Assembly: GCA_039821555.1 (NCBI GenBank)
Contig: JBCBNX010000001.1
Location: forward strand, 562,356 to 626,355
Direction of reading: 5' to 3'
Origin: Bacteroidota bacterium
Lineage (GTDB): Bacteria; Bacteroidota; Rhodothermia; Rhodothermales; Rubricoccaceae
DNA length: 64,000 nucleotides
A program made the translations under genes and the position numbers. The notes under the pieces were generated by a model. That model did not search any database. It was not told the DNA's origin and saw nothing but the letters and a program-made list of their open reading frames with translations. Below, piece by piece: positions 52,969 through 61,666 of this stretch (position 1 is its first letter; each line of letters begins with the position of its first letter).

Positions 52969-53541
52969 CTAGGCTTCGGCGTCCGGACCTCCCTGTCGCC
53001 CGTTGGCTCGCCGCAGCGCTTCGGCGAGCAACTCGGGGGGATAGCCGCTCAGCAATTGGCTCAACATCTCAACGGTGCGCTCCTCGTCCTGCTCGAACCG
53101 GACGATGCCTTCGTCTCGCGCCCTGACCAGCACCGGATGATAGTCTTCGAGCAACCGGGTCAAGCCCGTGACGCAGCGAATGAGCTGGCCTTCGGTGAGC
53201 CGCGCATCCTCCAACGGAAACTCGATCACGGGGCGCACTTCGCCGTCAGAAGCGTCGTACTCAAACTGGATCAGCTTGGTGCGCCACTGAATCATCGCGC
53301 ACGCTTGCAGGAACGGCCCAGCGTCTTCCACCGGAACGATGTACGCTTTGGGAGCCGCGACGAAGAAATACCGTCCCTCCTCGGCAATCTGGATGAGGAG
53401 CCGCAGCAGATCCTCGCCGCCCGGGTTGCGGTACCGCTCCAGCCCGTTGTAGCCCGTCATGATTGACGTGTCGCTGTGGCGAGTGTACTTCATTCCGCGT
53501 GCATCGAGGAAGCTAGCGATGTCGTCGAGGGAAGTGGCCAT
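52969..53541 (-). CDS. YbjN domain-containing protein
   Basis: 190 residues. The alpha/beta pattern, with YFFVAAPKAYIVP, QWRTKLIQFEYDASDGEVRPVIEFPLEDA-type central segment (about residues 85-113) and a helical C-terminal third, fits the YbjN / type III chaperone-like fold. No catalytic residues are expected. It may bind other proteins; function unknown. It starts upstream of the M14 gene with a 5-base gap, so the two are likely one transcript. Confidence 0.7.
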   Translation of the reverse strand: MATSLDDIASFLDARGMKYTRHSDTSIMTGYNGLERYRNPGGEDLLRLLIQIAEEGRYFFVAAPKAYIVPVEDAGPFLQACAMIQWRTKLIQFEYDASDGEVRPVIEFPLEDARLTEGQLIRCVTGLTRLLEDYHPVLVRARDEGIVRFEQDEERTVEMLSQLLSGYPPELLAEALRRANGRQGGPDAEA

Positions 53542-53655
53542 GAATCGGCGTTGGTCAGTGGTCGAAAAAGTAGAGGTTGATATCCGTTAGGTGGCGAATC
53601 CGCGCCACGTGCAACCTATCGACGGCTCACCTGAGACTTACGAAGCGCTTGGGGC

Positions 53656-54879
53656 TCATGCGTCCAGTACGCCCAAATCTTTCCCGACGCGCTCGAAGGC
53701 ATCCATCGCCTGATCCAGGTGCGCCCTCGTGTGTGCGGCAGAGATCTGCACCCGGATCCGCGCCTCGCCTTTCGGCACGACAGGGTAGGAGAAGCCGATC
53801 ACATAGATGCCCTCGTCAAGGAGGGCGTCCGCGATGCGCTGCGCCAGGACGGCGTCATAGAGCATGATCGGGACGATGGGGTGACTGCCCGGCCGGATAT
53901 CGAAGCCGCGCGCGGTCATGCCCTCTCGGAAGTGCGCGGTGTTGGCTGCGAGCGTTTCGCGCAGTTCGGCCGTCTCCTCCAACCGGTCGAGGACAGCAAG
54001 GCTGGTGTAGGCGATGACGGGCGCGAGCGTATTCGAGAAGAGGTAGGGCCGCGAGCGCTGACGCAAAAGGTCTACGATCTCGGCGCTGGCTACGGTGAAG
54101 CCGCCCGACGCTCCACCAAGCGCCTTGCCAAGCGTCGAGGTTATGATGTCCACGTCGTCGAGTGCGCCGTGGTGTTCGGCAGCACCGCGCCCGGTCGGCC
54201 CGAAGAAGCCCGTCGAGTGGCACTCGTCGACATGCACCAGGGCATCGTACTGCTTCGCAAGGGCGCAGATTTCGTCGAGTTTGGCGACGTCGCCGTCCAT
54301 GGAGAAGACGCCGTCGGTGGTGACCATGCGAATCTTGGCGTCCTGGCTATCCTGGAGCGCCCGTTCGAGGTCGGCCATGTCGCCGTGGGCGAAGCGGTAG
54401 CGCCTAGCCTTGCAGAGCCGCACCCCGTCGATGATCGAAGCGTGGTTGAGGGCGTCTGAGATGATCGCGCACTCCTTGTCGAGCAGCACTTCGAAGAGGC
54501 CTGCGTTGGCGTCGAAGCACGCGGCGTAGAGGATGCAGTCCTCTTTGCGGTGGTAGGCTGCCAGCCGGTGCTCCAACTCCTTGTGCACGTCCTGCGTGCC
54601 GCAGATGAAACGCACGGAAGCCATCCCGAAGCCGTACTTCGCCACGCCCTCTTGAGCCGCCGCGATGAGGTCGGGGTCGTTGGCGAGGCCGAGATAGTTG
54701 TTGGCGCAAAAGTTCAGCACCGCTCGCTCTGGAGCGGCCCCGTCACCCTGGCCAGGCCCAAGCACTTCGATCCCCGCGTCTTGTTGGGACGTGATGACGC
54801 GCTCAGACTTGTACAAGCCGGCGTCTCGGATCTCGGTGAGGGTCTGCTTGAAGAGCGCAGGGGCGGTCGTGGAAGGCAT
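53656..54879 (-). CDS. kbl: Glycine C-acetyltransferase (2-amino-3-ketobutyrate CoA ligase)
   Basis: 407 residues from the ATG at 54879. Alpha-oxoamine synthase signatures: [31 protein letters not shown], the PLP contact [13 protein letters not shown] (Asp218, His221) and PLP lysine Lys252 in [12 protein letters not shown]. It converts 2-amino-3-oxobutyrate and CoA to glycine and acetyl-CoA. The threonine dehydrogenase gene lies directly upstream on the same strand, giving the two-step threonine degradation route. Between them is an unusual five-copy 15-base repeat. Confidence 0.95.
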   Translation of the reverse strand: MPSTTAPALFKQTLTEIRDAGLYKSERVITSQQDAGIEVLGPGQGDGAAPERAVLNFCANNYLGLANDPDLIAAAQEGVAKYGFGMASVRFICGTQDVHKELEHRLAAYHRKEDCILYAACFDANAGLFEVLLDKECAIISDALNHASIIDGVRLCKARRYRFAHGDMADLERALQDSQDAKIRMVTTDGVFSMDGDVAKLDEICALAKQYDALVHVDECHSTGFFGPTGRGAAEHHGALDDVDIITSTLGKALGGASGGFTVASAEIVDLLRQRSRPYLFSNTLAPVIAYTSLAVLDRLEETAELRETLAANTAHFREGMTARGFDIRPGSHPIVPIMLYDAVLAQRIADALLDEGIYVIGFSYPVVPKGEARIRVQISAAHTRAHLDQAMDAFERVGKDLGVLDA

Positions 54880-54917
54880 GAGGTTGAGCGTTTGGCGTGA
54901 TACGATGACGTGAGGTC

Positions 54918-54992
54918 GCGTTGCATGGCCCAGCGTTGCATGGCCCAGCGTTGCACAGCCCCGCTTTGCTTGGCCCAGCATCGCCTAGCCCA
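54918..54992. repeat. Five degenerate 15-base tandem repeats in the kbl leader
   Basis: Units of 15 bases, GCGTTGCATGGCCCA in the first two (54918-54932, 54933-54947), then three progressively changed copies to 54992. They lie 38 bases before the kbl start, between tdh and kbl. Confidence 0.9.
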
Positions 54993-55034
54993 GAAGCAGA
55001 GTCGTGCAGACGTGGTTCGTAGACTCCCAGCATC

Positions 55035-55988
55035 TTACCTCGAAGTTCTAGCAGCGTGCAGGCGTGGCGAGAGACGGGCGAGCATGTCTCCGACCATGCC
55101 TGGGAGGTCATATTCGGGCGACCACCCCCAGTCACGGCGAGCCTGGGAGTCGTCGACGGAGCGGGGCCAGGTGTCCGCGATGCCCTGGCGGAAGTCAGGC
55201 TGATAGGTGAGTTCGAAATCTGGGACGCGGTCTCGGATCGCGTCGGCGAGTTCGGAGGCTGAGAAGCTGAGCGCGGTAAAGTTGTAGCTCGTCCGCACGG
55301 TGATCGCGTCCGCTGGTGCCGCCATCAGCGCGACGGTACCGCGTAGTGCGTCGGGCATGTACATCATCGGCAGCACCGTTTCGGGACTCACGAAGCAGGT
55401 GTAACGGTCGCCGCGCACGGCTGCCCTGAACATGTCCACGGCGTAATCGGTGGTCCCCCCACCTGGCGGAGCGCCGGACGAGATCAACCCCGGATAGCGA
55501 ACGCTGCGCACGTCGACGCTGAACTTGAGGGCGTAGTACTGGCACAGCAACTCGCCGCTCACTTTCGTAAGGCCGTACATGGTTGTTGGCTCCAGCACGG
55601 TCGTCTGGGGCGTGTCATCGCGCGGCGTGGTCGGGCCGAACGCAGCGATGGACGAGGGCCAAAAGACGCGCTGCGACCTCTCCCGAGCGACTTCGAGGAC
55701 GTGCCGAAGCCCGTTCATATTCACGTCCCACGCAAGGTGCGGCTGCTGCTCCCCCGTTGCAGAGAGCAGGCTTGCGAGGTGGTACACCGTATCGATGCCG
55801 TGGCGATCGGAGAGGAGGCGTAGGCGGTCGGCATTGCGTACGTCCAGGACGTCGGACGGGCCGCCGGTGTGTAACAAGGGGCGCAGGTCGGTAGCGAGAA
55901 CGGCGTCGCGACCGTGCTGGGCGCGGAGGAGGCGTACGAGATCGGAGCCGATTTGGCCGCCGGCCCCGGTGACGAGGATGCGAGGCAC
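55035..55988 (-). CDS. L-threonine 3-dehydrogenase, SDR type
   Basis: 317 residues from a GTG at 55988 (PRILVTGAGGQIGSDLVRLL); the frame also opens at a GTG at 56066. NAD loop GAGGQIG at 8-14; WPSSIAAFGPTTPRDDTPQ; Tyr138 and Lys142 in MYGLTKVSGELL; VRYPGLISSGAPPGGGTTDY. These fit the short-chain-dehydrogenase type of threonine dehydrogenase found in Flavobacterium and relatives, unlike the zinc-dependent E. coli Tdh. It oxidises threonine to 2-amino-3-oxobutyrate, used by Kbl encoded next. Confidence 0.88.
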   Translation of the reverse strand: MPRILVTGAGGQIGSDLVRLLRAQHGRDAVLATDLRPLLHTGGPSDVLDVRNADRLRLLSDRHGIDTVYHLASLLSATGEQQPHLAWDVNMNGLRHVLEVARERSQRVFWPSSIAAFGPTTPRDDTPQTTVLEPTTMYGLTKVSGELLCQYYALKFSVDVRSVRYPGLISSGAPPGGGTTDYAVDMFRAAVRGDRYTCFVSPETVLPMMYMPDALRGTVALMAAPADAITVRTSYNFTALSFSASELADAIRDRVPDFELTYQPDFRQGIADTWPRSVDDSQARRDWGWSPEYDLPGMVGDMLARLSPRLHAARTSR

Positions 55989-56227
55989 GCGGGGGGAGGA
56001 GCATGCGAGACGATCACGGAACAGGACGCGATGGCTGCAGGGCACGTGCTTTGCGTGGCTTGGCACGTCGGGGATGCGCGCTGCCGCTCCGGTCTTGCAA
56101 CGCTTAATCTAGCGAAACCGGTGGCCGTGTTGCGCCCAGCCCGAAGCGCTTCCATAGCTGATGATGGCTCCCGAACCTCCGCGCGGTTTTAACCGTAGGA
56201 CTGCGTCAGAAAGTCGCTGGAACTTCC

Positions 56228-56233
56228 TATCTT
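56228..56233 (+). promoter_or_regulatory. Candidate -10 element
   Basis: TATCTT, 29 bases before the ATG at 56263, in a short AT-richer stretch. It matches the one before the AAA ATPase gene. Confidence 0.3.
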
Positions 56234-56262
56234 AACCATATCATCTTCCCAGCCCTCCTCCG

Positions 56263-56664
56263 ATGCGTCTCGCTGCCCTGCTGCTCGCTCTTCTCGCCGC
56301 TCCTGCGTTGACCGCGCAGCCCATGCTGCTCGCCAGCGCCGACGGCGATTTGCCTCTCGTGCTCGCTGCATCTACGGAGGCTGGCGACGCGACGCCCGGT
56401 AGCGTGACCATCTACACGCTTTACCCGAACCCGACGGCCGATCGCTCGGAGCTCACGTTCTCGGTCGAGCGCTCGCAAGACGTTCAGGTTGTGCTGTACG
56501 ATGTTCTCGGTCGCAAGGTGGCGGACCTCTACTCAGGCACGCTTGATGCCGATGTCACACGCACCGTGGAGATTGACGTGGAGGCCATGCCAGTGGGGCT
56601 CTACGTGGTCCGCGTCACCGGCGACGACTTCCGCGCCGTCCGTCGCCTCACCGTGGTCCGCTAG
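56263..56664 (+). CDS. Secreted protein consisting almost only of a T9SS sorting domain
   Basis: 133 residues. Signal peptide MRLAALLLALLAAPALTAQ, about 25 residues of linker, then a complete sorting domain: TIYTLYPNPTADRSELTF, VVLYDVLGRKV, MPVGLYVVRVTGD and a basic end RLTVVR. There is hardly any cargo between signal and sorting domain, whereas typical T9SS proteins carry several hundred residues. It could be a surface filler, a regulator, or the remnant of a larger gene; the gene shows no frameshift. It is convergent with another sorting-domain gene. Confidence 0.8.
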   Translation: MRLAALLLALLAAPALTAQPMLLASADGDLPLVLAASTEAGDATPGSVTIYTLYPNPTADRSELTFSVERSQDVQVVLYDVLGRKVADLYSGTLDADVTRTVEIDVEAMPVGLYVVRVTGDDFRAVRRLTVVR

Positions 56665-56679
56665 TCAGGTTTTCCCCCG

Positions 56680-57579
56680 CTAGCGCTTGGTTATCTGCAC
56701 CGTGTCTGTGCCCCCGTTGCTCGTCTGTACTTGGACGAAGTAGACACCAGCTGGCCAGGAGCCGCTGTCAATTGCAACGGCCGATGTGCCGGCATTCAAA
56801 TAGCGCTCGTCTTGCCAGACTGATCGCCCAAGCACATCGAACACGGCGATACGGACATCTTGCTGCTCTGACATTTCGATGCGCAGCGTTGTTGAGGCGT
56901 GGGTCGGATTGGGAAACGACGCAATGCTAAAGTGAGCCGGTGGCGTTTCATCGACAGCGGAAACTTCTGTCAGGTATTCCAACTGCGCTTCGCCGTGCTC
57001 AATGCCATCGATCCGCGCATAGTACAACTGGTTGCCGAAACTTGACCCATCGCCTACTTCACGCACGAGGCCGAATCCAGACGCGAGCAAGAGGCTCCCA
57101 GCAAGGGAATCGAAGTACATGAGAGCGGGTGAAATTCCCCCACCCTCGATAGGCGTCGTTTCGGTCAGGATGACTTGGTAGTTCAGGATGAGCTCGTTCT
57201 CGTACAGGCACTGGCCTTCGCCAACGTCACGTCTGAGCGTACAAGGCGCCTCGAATAGGGCTCGTTCTGTGCCGTCTGGTAGTCGCTCCATTACTTGTGC
57301 ATGACGTAAATCATATCGCAGCAAGTAGGTGCGCGGCACGGGCGAGCTGTAGCCTTCGACTACGCGTTGTTCCATCACGAAATACCGCCGTCCACCAATG
57401 ACGGTGTCTCTGGCGATGTCGCGACGCATAGGTGCTAGGAAGGCGTTCGCCGCGTTGTATTCCCAGGCATTGCCCACGGCAAGCGGATAGAAGCTGAACG
57501 GGTCGGGAGCTTCACCATTTCCCTGCGACGAGGCCGGCACGGTACACAGCAAAGCAATCACACAGTACAAATAGCGCAT
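56680..57579 (-). CDS. Secreted protein with T9SS type A sorting domain, unknown function
   Basis: 299 residues. Signal peptide MRYLYCVIALLCTVPASS, a start of the mature part DPFSFYPLAVGNAWEYN that resembles a group of surface proteins of unknown role with a PLxxGNxW(E/T)Y pattern, and a sorting domain in the last 80 residues (ASFPNPTHASTTL, VFDVLGRSV, PAGVYFVQVQ). Two or three Cys at about 110-125 could form a disulfide. Exported via Sec and type IX. Confidence 0.88.
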   Translation of the reverse strand: MRYLYCVIALLCTVPASSQGNGEAPDPFSFYPLAVGNAWEYNAANAFLAPMRRDIARDTVIGGRRYFVMEQRVVEGYSSPVPRTYLLRYDLRHAQVMERLPDGTERALFEAPCTLRRDVGEGQCLYENELILNYQVILTETTPIEGGGISPALMYFDSLAGSLLLASGFGLVREVGDGSSFGNQLYYARIDGIEHGEAQLEYLTEVSAVDETPPAHFSIASFPNPTHASTTLRIEMSEQQDVRIAVFDVLGRSVWQDERYLNAGTSAVAIDSGSWPAGVYFVQVQTSNGGTDTVQITKR

Positions 57580-57698
57580 ACGCGTCGACGGGTTACGGTC
57601 AGGGTCCTACACGATACTGGCCGAGCCGCCACATTCAAAATCCAGCCCGGCACATCACTTGCGGAAGTTCATTGATCCAGCACCAACCTCCGCGCCTG

Positions 57699-58421
57699 AT
57701 GCCGTTTTTCACCTCCGACGCCTCGCCTCCGCCCTCTGCCCAGCCAACCCCGCCCCGCGCGGTACGTGACGACGAAGGCGGCGACATGGATTTCTCCCCC
57801 ATTGCCCCACCTGACGCAAGCAAGTTTGTCGTCTCAGGCTATCCGGAAAGCGTAGATAGCGATGATGAAGGGGCAACCGCCTACGACCTCATGGTCGCGG
57901 GACAAGCGTACCCGCTCGACGACCCCGAGATCGACCTCTACCATCGCCATGCCGCCGATCACTGCCGCGCGCTGACCAATGCCCCAGCTGACGGTCCGGA
58001 GCGCCTCGCGTTGATCTATACGCTGTTTGACGTGTCGGGGGAAGACATTCGCGTCGAGCCTCCCCTAGCCGTTGCGTTTGGGCGGCACATCACCACGGGC
58101 GAGCGTGTACAGATTGGACCGGGTTGCAGGCTATTGGACTTTGCCCCCATCGTGATCGGCGACCAGACCGTGCTCGGGTGCGAGGTGCTCATTCAGACGC
58201 AGATGCTCCCGATGAACCCAGCGCAGCGAGCCGAACGTATGGCGAAGGCCGCGCCGGTCGAGATTGGTGAAGACTGCTGGATTGGAGACCGGGTGACTAT
58301 CTACCCAGGCGTCCGCATCGGCGACGGTACGACCGTGGCTGCGGGCAGTGTGGTCACGTCGAACCTACCTACGGGCGTACTCGCGGCAGGCAACCCCTGC
58401 AAGGTCGTCCGTAAATTGTGA
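57699..58421 (+). CDS. Sugar O-acetyltransferase-fold protein with altered active site
   Basis: 240 residues from the ATG at 57699. The C-terminal half shows hexapeptide repeats of the Maa/LacA branch: PIVIGDQTVLGCEVLIQ, VEIGEDCWIGDRVTIYPGV and AAGSVVTSNLPTGVLAAGNP. In LacA the active-site region is IYTATHPLDPVER with the catalytic His; here the matching part is IQTQMLPMNPAQR, so the His is replaced by Leu. The N-terminal 45 residues are Pro/Ser-rich and extra to the family. The fold is clear, the activity is doubtful. Confidence 0.75.
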   Translation: MPFFTSDASPPPSAQPTPPRAVRDDEGGDMDFSPIAPPDASKFVVSGYPESVDSDDEGATAYDLMVAGQAYPLDDPEIDLYHRHAADHCRALTNAPADGPERLALIYTLFDVSGEDIRVEPPLAVAFGRHITTGERVQIGPGCRLLDFAPIVIGDQTVLGCEVLIQTQMLPMNPAQRAERMAKAAPVEIGEDCWIGDRVTIYPGVRIGDGTTVAAGSVVTSNLPTGVLAAGNPCKVVRKL

Positions 58422-58501
58422 TGACCTCCAGCTGTGATGAGCTACGTGCGACACGCACGCTGCTCTTCATGCCACCTCATGCCAAGAACGTCGTCACGCG
58501 C

Positions 58502-60010
58502 CTACCGCTGCCAGAAGTCGGGGATGAGCAGGACGATTAGGGTGAAAATCTCTAAACGCCCGGCCACCATGAGTAGACCCAGGACCCATTTCCCCGCAGC
58601 CGGGACGATCGCGTAGGTCTCGGTGGGGCCTACGGCGCCAAATGCTGGGCCCACATTGCCAACGGCCGATGCCGTGGCAACGAATGCGCTGAAGAGGTCG
58701 AGGCCCATCCCTGCTAGCACGACGGTGCCAACGAGCAGAAGCAGCAGATAGAGCACCACGAAGGAGAGCACGTTGCGCATAATCTCCGGCGACACCACAC
58801 GATGGTCGAGGCGGATCGGAAAAATCGCCTGGGGGTGCAGGAGCCGGTGCACCTCGCGCTGAGCGTTCTTGAAAAGCAAAATGTGGCGCAGCACCTTGAA
58901 GCCTCCGCTCGTGGACCCGGCCATCCCGCCCACGAAGAAGAGCAGGAACAGCACGCCTACGCCGAGCGCTGGCCACGCTTCATAGTCGCTCGTCCCAAAG
59001 CCCGTCGTGGTGATGATCGCGACCACCTGAAACGCCGCCACACGGAGCGCGTCGAGCAGTCCGGCGAAGGTGATGCCTGGCTCCGTGAGATCGCCTGTGT
59101 TGGCCGGAAGCACCGCACTCGTAGGAGCCCAGAGCGCCACGGTCGCCAGTCCGGTTGCGATGAGGCAGATGGCTAGATAGACCCGAAACTCGTCGCTCTG
59201 CCAAAACACGCCAGGCTTACCCTTCAGGGCATAGTAGTGCAGCGTGAAGTTGACGCCACCGATGAACATGAAAAAAACGGTCACCCACTCCACGTACGCC
59301 GATCCATATTGCCCGACCGACCCGTTCTCGGTGGAGAATCCGCCCGTCGCCATGGACGAAAACGCGTGATTCACGGCGTCGAACAAGCTCATCTCCGGGA
59401 GCAAGAGTAGCGCGTTGAGGACGGTGAATCCCGCGTAGATGCCCCAGAGCCGTGTGGCGGTGTCACGCACACGCGGCGTGAGCTTGTCTGCCGTGGGTCC
59501 GGGTACCTCGGCCTTGAACAACTGCATGCCTCCGATCCCGAGCAGCGGCAACACCGCCAGGGTCAAGACAATAATGCCCATGCCTCCGATCCAATGGGCT
59601 AAGCTGCGCCAGAATAGAAACGCGTTTGGCAGCGCCTCGATCGCAGGCGTATCGTCCCCGCCCAGAATGGTGGCGCCGGTCGTGGTGAAGCCCGAGATCG
59701 TCTCGAAAAACGCATCGGTGTAGCCAAGCGTGCCCGTAAGGACGAAAGGCAGCGCACCAACCAGCGATACGACGATCCAAGCCAGCGCGACGATGGCAAA
59801 CCCGTCACGGATCTGAATCTCTCGCTTGGGGCGGTTGGTGAACCAGAGCGCTGCTCCTCCCCCGCCCGCAGCGAGTGCTGTCACTCCGAATGCCCACCAC
59901 TCGGCTTCTCCGTAGAAGAGCGCTACAGCCATCGGGGCCAGCAGCGCGACGCCGACCGCGCCCAGCAATGCGCCCAACACGCCGACGACGGCAGAGACGT
60001 TCAGGCGCAT
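58502..60010 (-). CDS. TrkH family potassium uptake protein
   Basis: 502 residues with about ten transmembrane segments. Four pore loops with the TrkH filter pattern: FTTTGATILGG, SSMATGGFSTEN, ITTTGFGTSDY and SAVGNVGPAFG. It takes up K+ across the inner membrane together with a cytoplasmic RCK partner (TrkA). No trkA gene is adjacent; the RCK-type channel at 11305-12405 is a separate protein. Confidence 0.95.
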   Translation of the reverse strand: MRLNVSAVVGVLGALLGAVGVALLAPMAVALFYGEAEWWAFGVTALAAGGGGAALWFTNRPKREIQIRDGFAIVALAWIVVSLVGALPFVLTGTLGYTDAFFETISGFTTTGATILGGDDTPAIEALPNAFLFWRSLAHWIGGMGIIVLTLAVLPLLGIGGMQLFKAEVPGPTADKLTPRVRDTATRLWGIYAGFTVLNALLLLPEMSLFDAVNHAFSSMATGGFSTENGSVGQYGSAYVEWVTVFFMFIGGVNFTLHYYALKGKPGVFWQSDEFRVYLAICLIATGLATVALWAPTSAVLPANTGDLTEPGITFAGLLDALRVAAFQVVAIITTTGFGTSDYEAWPALGVGVLFLLFFVGGMAGSTSGGFKVLRHILLFKNAQREVHRLLHPQAIFPIRLDHRVVSPEIMRNVLSFVVLYLLLLLVGTVVLAGMGLDLFSAFVATASAVGNVGPAFGAVGPTETYAIVPAAGKWVLGLLMVAGRLEIFTLIVLLIPDFWQR

Positions 60011-60096
60011 AGAGCAGTACGAGTCGGGAGGTCAGCTGTATGGTACATCGGACCCCGGGAGACGATAGGCAACGTCAGTGGACACGGCTCAGCCCC

Positions 60097-61578
60097 TCAG
60101 CGCAGTTCGTCAACTTCGGCTTTGGCAGCGGCATCAGAGTCGTGCGGGAGGCTTCCACGATGGGCTCGCAGGTATACAAACGGCGTATAGGCCAGGAAGT
60201 CTGACACCCGAGTCATGTAGATGTCGGCATCGCGCTCGACCTGGCGGGCTAGGTGGCTCTTTTCTTTGCCTGCGCGCATCAACGGCCCCCAGTTCGGATT
60301 GACGAGCGTCGAGGAGGAATGGGCGAGGGGGGCGATCTCGCTGTCGAGGGCCACGAGTCGGCCGCGTAGGTTCGCCATGTCAGCTTGCAGGTCTTCCAGC
60401 GCACGGCGAGTCTGGGGCCCGTAGCCGTTCCGGTTGCGCTGGTGCTCCAGACGCAGCGCCGAGAAGTCGGCTTCCAGCTGCTCCTTGTTCGCCATCATGT
60501 CGGCGAGCGCCGCTTGCCGCGTGTCGAACTCGTTGAGCGCCTCGATTTCGTCGGCGAGGCTGCGCAGAACGAGAGCGGTACGCCAACGGAGCCGACTCTT
60601 AGACACGCGTACATCGGCGAAGATATGGTCGCCCACGTACAAGATCTCCTCACCAGAGAGACCGAGGGAGCGTTCGACGAGGCCAGCGTTTCCTCCAACG
60701 TAGAGCTTGCCCTCGGCCAGCAGCCCGACGTTCTCTTGCAAGAGCCCACGCTCTACATCGACGACTTCATACGCGGGCGTCGAGGACGCGAAAAAGTCGG
60801 GCTTGCGGGCAGCCATGATGGCCACATCGAACAGGTCGCGCCACGTCATATCGCCCGGCAGGTGCGGATCAATCGCATACCGCAGCATCGGCACGGCGTA
60901 GCTGACCTCCGAGTTGGTGATGAGGAGCAGCTTCTTCCCGGCGTTCTTTTGGTCGAGAAGCGTCAGTGCGACGTCTGGATCTCGGTCAACAAACTGATCG
61001 GGATTGGCAATGATCTCTGCCTTCAGGACGCCTTCTAGGTGGGCTTCGTCGATGGCGCGTCGGACGAACCGGTAGAGGGCGCCATAGCCCAGTGAGCCGC
61101 CCTCGACGCTGTCCAGGTCGCCGTTGTCGAGCAAGTCGACGAGTTGCAGGTACAGCCCTGCTTCTGAAATCGAAAAGAGGGTGTTCAGGAAGCGCCACCG
61201 GGAATTGTCCAGGTCGATGAGCGTCCGGGCATAGGCGCGGCGTTGTTCATCGTAGGCGAGTGCGCGGGTTCCGTGAAACGCCTTCTTGACGTAACCGAAA
61301 CGGTTGGCCTTAACCACGTTGCCGAGTTCGGTGTCCACGATAAGCCCCGGAGTGACGAGGGCCGGATCGAATTCGAGGTGTGCAACCGGCCAGCCACGTT
61401 CTAGAAGACGCTGCTGGACGTGGTGATAGGCTCGGCCTTCCCATGCCGCGACATGGTAGTGGATGAGCGTGTAGTCCATGTCGTACCCGACCGCGCGGAT
61501 GCGGCGCAGGTTGAGCGTACGGTTGCAGTAGAGGCCCCGGCGGGTGGCAGTCGGCATGGGCGAGACAGAGTTGAGCAT
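60097..61578 (-). CDS. HAD-type 5'-nucleotidase, cN-II-like
   Basis: 493 residues from the ATG at 61578 (an ATG seven codons later is possible). Motif I is GYDMDYTLIHY with Asp33 and Asp35, followed by RAVGYDMDYTL-type IMP/GMP nucleotidase start; motif II KKLLLITNSEVSY; motif IV EEILYVGDHIFADVRVSK. A coiled-coil insertion (about 385-460) is rich in Glu and Arg. This is the family of cytosolic purine 5'-nucleotidase II, common in eukaryotes and found in some bacteria. It should hydrolyse purine nucleoside monophosphates. Confidence 0.85.
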   Translation of the reverse strand: MLNSVSPMPTATRRGLYCNRTLNLRRIRAVGYDMDYTLIHYHVAAWEGRAYHHVQQRLLERGWPVAHLEFDPALVTPGLIVDTELGNVVKANRFGYVKKAFHGTRALAYDEQRRAYARTLIDLDNSRWRFLNTLFSISEAGLYLQLVDLLDNGDLDSVEGGSLGYGALYRFVRRAIDEAHLEGVLKAEIIANPDQFVDRDPDVALTLLDQKNAGKKLLLITNSEVSYAVPMLRYAIDPHLPGDMTWRDLFDVAIMAARKPDFFASSTPAYEVVDVERGLLQENVGLLAEGKLYVGGNAGLVERSLGLSGEEILYVGDHIFADVRVSKSRLRWRTALVLRSLADEIEALNEFDTRQAALADMMANKEQLEADFSALRLEHQRNRNGYGPQTRRALEDLQADMANLRGRLVALDSEIAPLAHSSSTLVNPNWGPLMRAGKEKSHLARQVERDADIYMTRVSDFLAYTPFVYLRAHRGSLPHDSDAAAKAEVDELR

Positions 61579-61666
61579 AGTCAGGACGATCCAAGCTAAC
61601 ACGCCGGACCGGCATGGATGCACGAGCAACCGGTTCGCCAGGTTGCCACCCCCAACCTGACTAGGC

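Noticed and set aside
54714..54956. Peptide with [13 protein letters not shown] start before kbl
   Set aside because: Translation of the 15-base repeats in another frame; no ribosome-binding site or homology.
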